A stretch of 9,824 bases of DNA from contig JADFGE010000076.1 of NCBI GenBank assembly GCA_022567855.1, positions 1-9,824 on the forward strand, written 5' to 3'. Positions 6,266-9,824 of the stretch are shown here, piece after piece. The DNA is from Planctomycetota bacterium. Its GTDB lineage: Bacteria > Planctomycetota > Phycisphaerae > Phycisphaerales > SM1A02. The position numbers were made by a program, and so were the translations under genes. Under the pieces are notes generated by a model. That model worked only from the letters and a program-made list of their open reading frames with translations. It did not search any database and was not told the DNA's origin. Each line of letters starts with the position of its first letter. The first letter of the stretch is position 1.

Positions 6266-7665
6266 CAGCACGGATCGCCGGTCGCTTCGACGGTCAGGGC
6301 CACTGATTCGTGCAGTTCATCAACCGTCTCGACGTGCAGACGCTGGGTGCGAAGCTTCGACCAATCGTCAATGGATAGGTCCGGTGAACGTGAATCGGCA
6401 TGGAGCCGCAGCAGGTTGTACTCGTTGTCGCGCTGCGCGGGGATGAAGCCGGCATCACGAATCAATCGGCAGATCATCGGCTCGTTGAGGCAATAGGTCG
6501 TGCCGGCGGCACTGACGACGTTTTCCTCCATCATCACCGATCCCATGTCGTTCGCGCCGTAGTGCAGCGCGATCTGCCCGATATGCGGGCCCATCGTCAC
6601 CCAACTCGATCCGATCGAATAGATATTGTCGAGATACAGCCGGCTCAGCGCCTGCGTGCGCAAGTAATCCGAGGACCCCGCCATGCGCACGCGCCGGCCG
6701 AACAGGGGATGGGCGTTCTTATCCCCGGAGCCATCGAGTTTCGCCACGACGTCGCCGGGGAACGGCTGGTCAAGATCGTCGCCTTCACTCTGGCCCCATT
6801 CCAGGCACCGCCCCAGAGGCGTGTTCTCGCGCTGGAACGGCCAGGCAATGAACGCTTTGTATCGTCCGCCGTCGTCCGCGGCAAAGTCGGCGATGGCGCG
6901 GTCCTGCCATTGTCTTACCAGCTCCATGTGTTGAATGCGATCGGCGATACCTTCGATGTGGCCGAACATCATCGTGGCCGAGGTGTTCATGCCCAATTGG
7001 TGCGCGATGCGCATGGTCGTGAGCCATTCTTGGGTGTCGCATTTGCCAAGCCCGATCTTGCGGCGCACGGCCGGGGCGAAGATTTCCCCGCCGCCGCCCG
7101 GTATGGAGTCGAGGCCGGCCTCTTGCAGTCGCTTCATCACCCACCGCAGCTTCGCTTGGAGGCTTGCGCCCGGCGCATCGAAAAAGCGGATGAACTCGAT
7201 GAATTCCGGCGGGCTGAAGGCGTGAATATGGACGTTGGGGAAGCGCTGCTTGATCGTCGACAGCAGCTCGGTGTACCAACTCAGCGGCAACTTAGGGTTC
7301 ATGCCGCCTTGCATGAGGATCTGCGTTCCGCCGATGTCAACCAGTTCCTGGATCTTGTCGAGCAACTCGTCATATTCGAGCGTGTAGGCGTCGTGTTCAT
7401 CGCCATCGCGTCGAAAGGCGCAAAAAGTGCACTTTGCCGTGCAAACATTGGTGTAGTTGATGTTGCGGTCGATGACGTACGTGCGGATCGACTCGCCGTG
7501 GAGTCGGCGACAGACGGCGTCCGCCCACCGTCCAAGGTCGTGGATCGGCATCTCGTGAAACAGGCGAAGGGCCTGGGCCCCGCTGAGACGGAGCCGACCG
7601 GCCGCCACGTCGGCCATCACGGCGGGGTCGAGCACGTCGAGCTCGTCACGGGTGGGAGGGGGCAT
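6265..7665 (-). CDS. mqnC: Cyclic dehypoxanthinyl futalosine synthase (dehypoxanthine futalosine cyclase)
   Basis: This is a radical-SAM enzyme of the futalosine route to menaquinone. It cyclises dehypoxanthine futalosine to the spiro cyclic form, using a [4Fe-4S] cluster and S-adenosylmethionine. With the start at 7665 the product is 466 residues. The cluster motif CxxxCxxC is C75, C79, C82, inside DRNINYTNVCTAKCTFCAF, which is the MqnC form of the motif. Other family blocks are QGGMNP (119-124), PGGGGEIF (189-196), WVTMGPHIGQ (355-364) and MMEENVVSAAGT (378-389). About 39 residues at 287-325 look inserted relative to the MqnC sequences I recall. The frame stays open upstream to a GTG at 7809, but that adds 48 Pro/Arg-rich residues, has no good ribosome site, and runs across a likely promoter, so I chose the ATG at 7665; its Shine-Dalgarno is weak. 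MqnE/CofH-type relatives are the main alternative. No other menaquinone gene is in view. Confidence 0.9.
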   Translation of the reverse strand: MPPPTRDELDVLDPAVMADVAAGRLRLSGAQALRLFHEMPIHDLGRWADAVCRRLHGESIRTYVIDRNINYTNVCTAKCTFCAFRRDGDEHDAYTLEYDELLDKIQELVDIGGTQILMQGGMNPKLPLSWYTELLSTIKQRFPNVHIHAFSPPEFIEFIRFFDAPGASLQAKLRWVMKRLQEAGLDSIPGGGGEIFAPAVRRKIGLGKCDTQEWLTTMRIAHQLGMNTSATMMFGHIEGIADRIQHMELVRQWQDRAIADFAADDGGRYKAFIAWPFQRENTPLGRCLEWGQSEGDDLDQPFPGDVVAKLDGSGDKNAHPLFGRRVRMAGSSDYLRTQALSRLYLDNIYSIGSSWVTMGPHIGQIALHYGANDMGSVMMEENVVSAAGTTYCLNEPMICRLIRDAGFIPAQRDNEYNLLRLHADSRSPDLSIDDWSKLRTQRLHVETVDELHESVALTVEATGDPC

Positions 7666-7732
7666 GAGCGCGTCGCCTGCGGGCCTGGGCGGGGTCGGAG
7701 AGTTTCGACGATCCGTTCCCAGCGGTCGAGGC

Positions 7733-7760
7733 ATCATACGAGGCCCCGATTGATTGTCGA
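7733..7760 (-). promoter_or_regulatory. Sigma70-like promoter for mqnC
   Basis: Reading the minus strand, TCGACA (7760-7755, five of six to TTGACA) is followed after 16 bases by TATGAT (7738-7733, five of six to TATAAT). Transcription would begin near 7726, giving a leader of about 60 bases before the ATG at 7665. The ATG pair at 7737/7734 lies inside the -10 box, which makes those upstream starts unlikely. Confidence 0.45.
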
Positions 7761-7882
7761 CCGGGCGGTTGGAGCGAATCCGGACCTTGCCCGCGGTTTC
7801 ACTTATCACACCTTCAAGTCCAGTCGATCAAGTCGAGTACGGGTCGTGCCGACGCACGGTGCTCCCACTTGGGGTCTTCGCC

Positions 7883-8776
7883 ATGTCACAGTCTAATACT
7901 CCTCCGATTCGGGTCGCTCATGGCCAGTTGCGGTTCATGGTTTTGGCGTGTTGTTGGCTCGTTGGCCTGTCGCTTTGCGCACAGATCCTCATATGGTCTC
8001 TGGCGACGTTCACTGAAATGCGGTATGCGGAGGCAACGACGTCCGACCGTACGCCACTGGTGGTACAGGCTGCCGACAACCAGCCGCCTTCGATCATCAC
8101 CGCGACCGAGGCCAGCCGGCGGGACGCGGCCAAAACAGCAGCGCCCAGTATGCCTGAACGTCGTGCGCTCAGTCACTACGATCGGCTGTTCAGCGCCGGC
8201 ACGTCCGCGGCGAGAACGCTGGGGATGCTGGCCGTTTTGACGCTGTGCCCGCTCGTGGCCGTGGGCTTGGTTCTGGGCACAGTGTGCGGCGCGCCTCGCC
8301 TGGATCGAGGCATCTCCGCTTTGACGTGGGCGATCGTGCTGACGCTGCTGGCCCTGCCCCTTGGTGGGTGGCTCGGTTTGCCGTGGCAGGACGGCGCCCT
8401 GAGCACCTACCGGCACATGATTCAGGAAGTTGAGGTCGCCAGGTTCCGCAACGTTGGGTCGGGCTTTGGCTTACCGTACTACGCCCGGTTCCTGTTACTG
8501 CCCGGACTATGCCTCCTCGGGTTCGTATTGCTCGCATTCCGGTTCAGCGGCGCGTTGGAGGGAGTGCTTCCCGTGAAGGCCAGCGATGCGCTTGATCCTG
8601 CCTTGGAGAAGGAGGCGTCGAACATCGCCGCGTCCAGTCTTCATAGCAGTGGGCGATCGGCCGGCGCGCTCGGTCGAACGGTGGCGCCCGTTGAGGCAGA
8701 GCAAACGCCGCCCGCCCGGGCCATGCCCGCGGCGACCCAGGTGTCGGTCGGCAAAGCGCCCAAGCGCTTGCTCTGA
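7883..8776 (+). CDS. Hypothetical four-helix membrane protein
   Basis: The product is 297 residues and I do not recognise it. Hydrophobic segments lie at about 17-42, 110-134, 146-165 and 202-220. Between helices 1 and 2 is a polar loop of about 67 residues rich in Thr, Ala and Pro, and after helix 4 is a tail of about 75 residues rich in Ala and Ser that ends in basic KAPKRLL. There are cysteines within the membrane segments but no zinc-ribbon pairs. I chose the ATG at 7883, with GGGG at 7871-7874 as a weak ribosome site. The frame is open back to 7754, but the extra 43 residues would come from the divergent promoter region of mqnC and look non-coding. The gene is divergent from mqnC and converges on the small zinc protein at 8822. 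Reality of the gene is supported by hydrophobic periodicity and codon pattern; the function is unknown. Confidence 0.65.
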   Translation: MSQSNTPPIRVAHGQLRFMVLACCWLVGLSLCAQILIWSLATFTEMRYAEATTSDRTPLVVQAADNQPPSIITATEASRRDAAKTAAPSMPERRALSHYDRLFSAGTSAARTLGMLAVLTLCPLVAVGLVLGTVCGAPRLDRGISALTWAIVLTLLALPLGGWLGLPWQDGALSTYRHMIQEVEVARFRNVGSGFGLPYYARFLLLPGLCLLGFVLLAFRFSGALEGVLPVKASDALDPALEKEASNIAASSLHSSGRSAGALGRTVAPVEAEQTPPARAMPAATQVSVGKAPKRLL

Positions 8777-8821
8777 TACGTATTGCCATCGATCTGTGAG
8801 CGTTCAGCGGCCCGCGGATGG

Positions 8822-9067
8822 CTACTTTGCCTCGAACAGTCGTTTGTTCGTGCCGCCCGGCCCGATCAGGGCGTACACCGGCCCCCCGCAGCCCGGACAG
8901 CGCCCGACGTACGCGGTCGCGTCCTTATTCCGGTAGAGCCGTCCATAGACATGACAGCATCGGTACAGGACTGACAGAAATCGGCGGCGCGGTCCCAGCG
9001 GCAGCTTGAGGCGGCCCTGAACGAACTGAACGCCCTCGATTTCCACAATACCCTGCGGATCGCTCAC
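8822..9067 (-). CDS. Small zinc-knuckle protein of unknown function
   Basis: The product is 81 residues from a GTG at 9067. The N-terminal part (about 1-22) looks like two short strands (GIVEIEGVQFVQGRLKLPL), then a basic patch PRRR, then the core: C37-C38-H39 with VYGRLYRN, and GRCPGCGGPVY with C57 and C60, ending GPGGTNKRLFEA. The two cysteine clusters, about 20 residues apart, fit a small zinc ribbon, with C37 or C38 (or H39) supplying ligands. I recall similar short proteins from planctomycetes with the YRN...AYVGRCPxCGxPV...GPGG pattern, but I cannot name a function. No clear Shine-Dalgarno precedes the GTG. The gene lies 73 bases downstream of the folate cyclodeaminase-family gene on the same strand and could share its transcript. 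Confidence 0.7.
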   Translation of the reverse strand: MSDPQGIVEIEGVQFVQGRLKLPLGPRRRFLSVLYRCCHVYGRLYRNKDATAYVGRCPGCGGPVYALIGPGGTNKRLFEAK

Positions 9068-9140
9068 GTGTTCAGTATCGGCCGTGGTACGCGTCTCGCT
9101 TCACCCGCCGGTGCAACCCCGACGGCCAACCACACTTATT

Positions 9141-9752
9141 TCAGGTGCAGCACGCTTCTTGTACGGCTGCGCAGATTTTTGCGGCCTGCTGAAGAATACC
9201 GACGACTTGGGCTTCCAGCTCGGCCGCCTGCGCCTTGTCGTTCAGCAGTGGAATGTTGATTCGTACGTTGCAGGCCGCGGCCCGGGCCCCAGCCTCAGCC
9301 AACAGGGCCGTGATCGCCAGGTCGCTGCGCAGGTTGCGAACGGTCTTGCCCGACAGTCGTTCCGTCAGTCGCAGCGTGGCCATCGACGCTCCCATGACCT
9401 GACGCGGCGCGTCGATGGCGGCGGCGACGGCGTCATTCCATTCGGCTTGACGACGCACGTCATCCGCCGGGAGACCCCACAGATCCGAAAGATGTGCGAA
9501 CGCCTCGGCGTCGGCGTCGGCAAGCCGCAGCGCCGAGCCTTGCAGCTCCGCCAGCGTGCGCAGGGCCTCCTCGTGCAGCGCCTTGTAATCCGCCAGCGAC
9601 GGTTTGGAGCAGGAGTAGTTGACGACCATCTGACCCAGCGCCGCCGCCAAGGCGCTCATGATCGCGGCGACGGCGCCCCCGCCCGGCGTGGGTGTTTTCG
9701 CGGCAACCGCCGTGAGCAGGTTCTCAACACTTTCTTGGCCGATCGTCACCAC
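9141..9752 (-). CDS. Cyclodeaminase/cyclohydrolase family protein (FTCD C-terminal domain type)
   Basis: The 203-residue product has the usual length of stand-alone members of the FTCD_C family. These cytoplasmic, mostly helical enzymes act on one-carbon folates: formimino-THF cyclodeaminase releases ammonia to give methenyl-THF, and related FchA-type proteins act as methenyl-THF cyclohydrolases. Landmarks are KTPTPGGGAVAA (19-30) near the N-terminus, DADAEAF (79-85), and the long helix NLRSDLAITALLAEAGARAA (140-159) leading to CNVRINI (161-167). Which of the two reactions it performs cannot be told from sequence, so I give no symbol. Start is the GTG at 9752, eight bases after GGGAG; a second GTG follows directly at 9749. 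An upstream gene ends five bases before, suggesting translational coupling. The C-terminus ends in the unusual pair CC (201-202), whose role is unknown. Confidence 0.88.
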   Translation of the reverse strand: MVTIGQESVENLLTAVAAKTPTPGGGAVAAIMSALAAALGQMVVNYSCSKPSLADYKALHEEALRTLAELQGSALRLADADAEAFAHLSDLWGLPADDVRRQAEWNDAVAAAIDAPRQVMGASMATLRLTERLSGKTVRNLRSDLAITALLAEAGARAAACNVRINIPLLNDKAQAAELEAQVVGILQQAAKICAAVQEACCT

Positions 9753-9757
9753 CGTTG

Positions 9758-9824
9758 CTACTCCCGAATCTCAGCCCCGAGCTGCGACTGGAGCGCCGCT
9801 ACTACCCTCGCCGCGTGCGCGTCC
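9758..9824 (-). CDS. C-terminal end of an upstream gene, partial
   Basis: Only the last 21 codons are in the window, ending with TAG at 9760-9758. The residues (DAHAARVVAALQSQLGAEIRE) read as an amphipathic helix, and of the three minus-strand frames this is the only one with a plausible protein-like composition up to the edge. The stop lies five bases before the GTG of the folate enzyme, and the Shine-Dalgarno of that gene sits within its final codons. Too little is visible to name the product; a folate or one-carbon gene would be a natural partner but is not shown. Confidence 0.5.
   Translation of the reverse strand, partial: DAHAARVVAALQSQLGAEIRE
9761..9765 (-). promoter_or_regulatory. 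Shine-Dalgarno of the cyclodeaminase-family gene
   Basis: GGGAG on the minus strand lies eight bases before the GTG at 9752 and inside the last codons of the upstream gene, which fits translational coupling. It supports the first of the two adjacent GTG codons as the start. Confidence 0.55.

Noticed and set aside
6400..7896. A 498-codon + strand open frame opposite mqnC
   Set aside because: It is the antisense shadow of a strongly supported radical-SAM gene in high-GC DNA; its translation shows no domain and is rich in Arg, Val and His.
8787..8822. GCCATC...GATGGC inverted repeat between the convergent genes as a terminator
   Set aside because: Six-base stem with a loop of about 24 bases and no T-run; not convincing.
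9080..9127. GGCCGT...ACGGCC inverted repeat between the folate gene and the small zinc gene
   Set aside because: The arms are about 36 bases apart, the stem is short and there is no T-run; probably chance in GC-rich DNA.

Overview
The window is high-GC bacterial DNA and most likely comes from a planctomycete, probably of Phycisphaerae type. The best clue is the density of membrane proteins carrying the zinc-ribbon signature 'CxxCxYxLWN...CPECG', a hallmark of Planctomycetota, together with a menaquinone gene of the futalosine pathway and several GTG starts. This placement is inference from recalled family features; no search was possible. There are nine protein-coding genes, two of them cut by the window edges. 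I saw no tRNA, rRNA, CRISPR array, insertion sequence or integrase, and no gene-free stretch longer than about 220 bases.

Layout on the + strand, left to right. A partial gene (1-1171) joins the C-terminal end of a YfcH/TIGR01777-type sugar-nucleotide epimerase to a complete Cof-type HAD phosphatase. A branched-chain amino-acid aminotransferase (ilvE, 1270-2142) follows behind a strong Shine-Dalgarno. Then comes a three-gene group of zinc-ribbon membrane proteins (2229-3767, 3839-5362, 5385-6224). The first two are tandem paralogues with collinear architecture: two N-terminal zinc ribbons, a Yip1-like membrane block, and a shared unrecognised C-terminal domain. The third has six predicted membrane helices and carries what looks like the same pair of zinc ribbons in swapped order at its C-terminus. 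A GC-rich hairpin with a T-run (6239-6265) closes this block.

The second half is mixed in orientation. mqnC (6265-7665, - strand) encodes the radical-SAM dehypoxanthine futalosine cyclase of menaquinone synthesis and has its own sigma70-like promoter. A four-helix membrane protein of unknown role is divergent from it (7883-8776, +). On the minus strand at the right end are a small zinc-knuckle protein (8822-9067), a stand-alone cyclodeaminase/cyclohydrolase-family folate enzyme (9141-9752), and the last codons of an upstream gene that probably couples translationally to it (9758-9824).

Functionally the housekeeping genes (ilvE, mqnC, folate cyclodeaminase family, HAD phosphatase) are unrelated to one another. 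The part most worth a second look is the zinc-ribbon/Yip1 paralogue group, whose C-terminal domain I cannot assign to any family.
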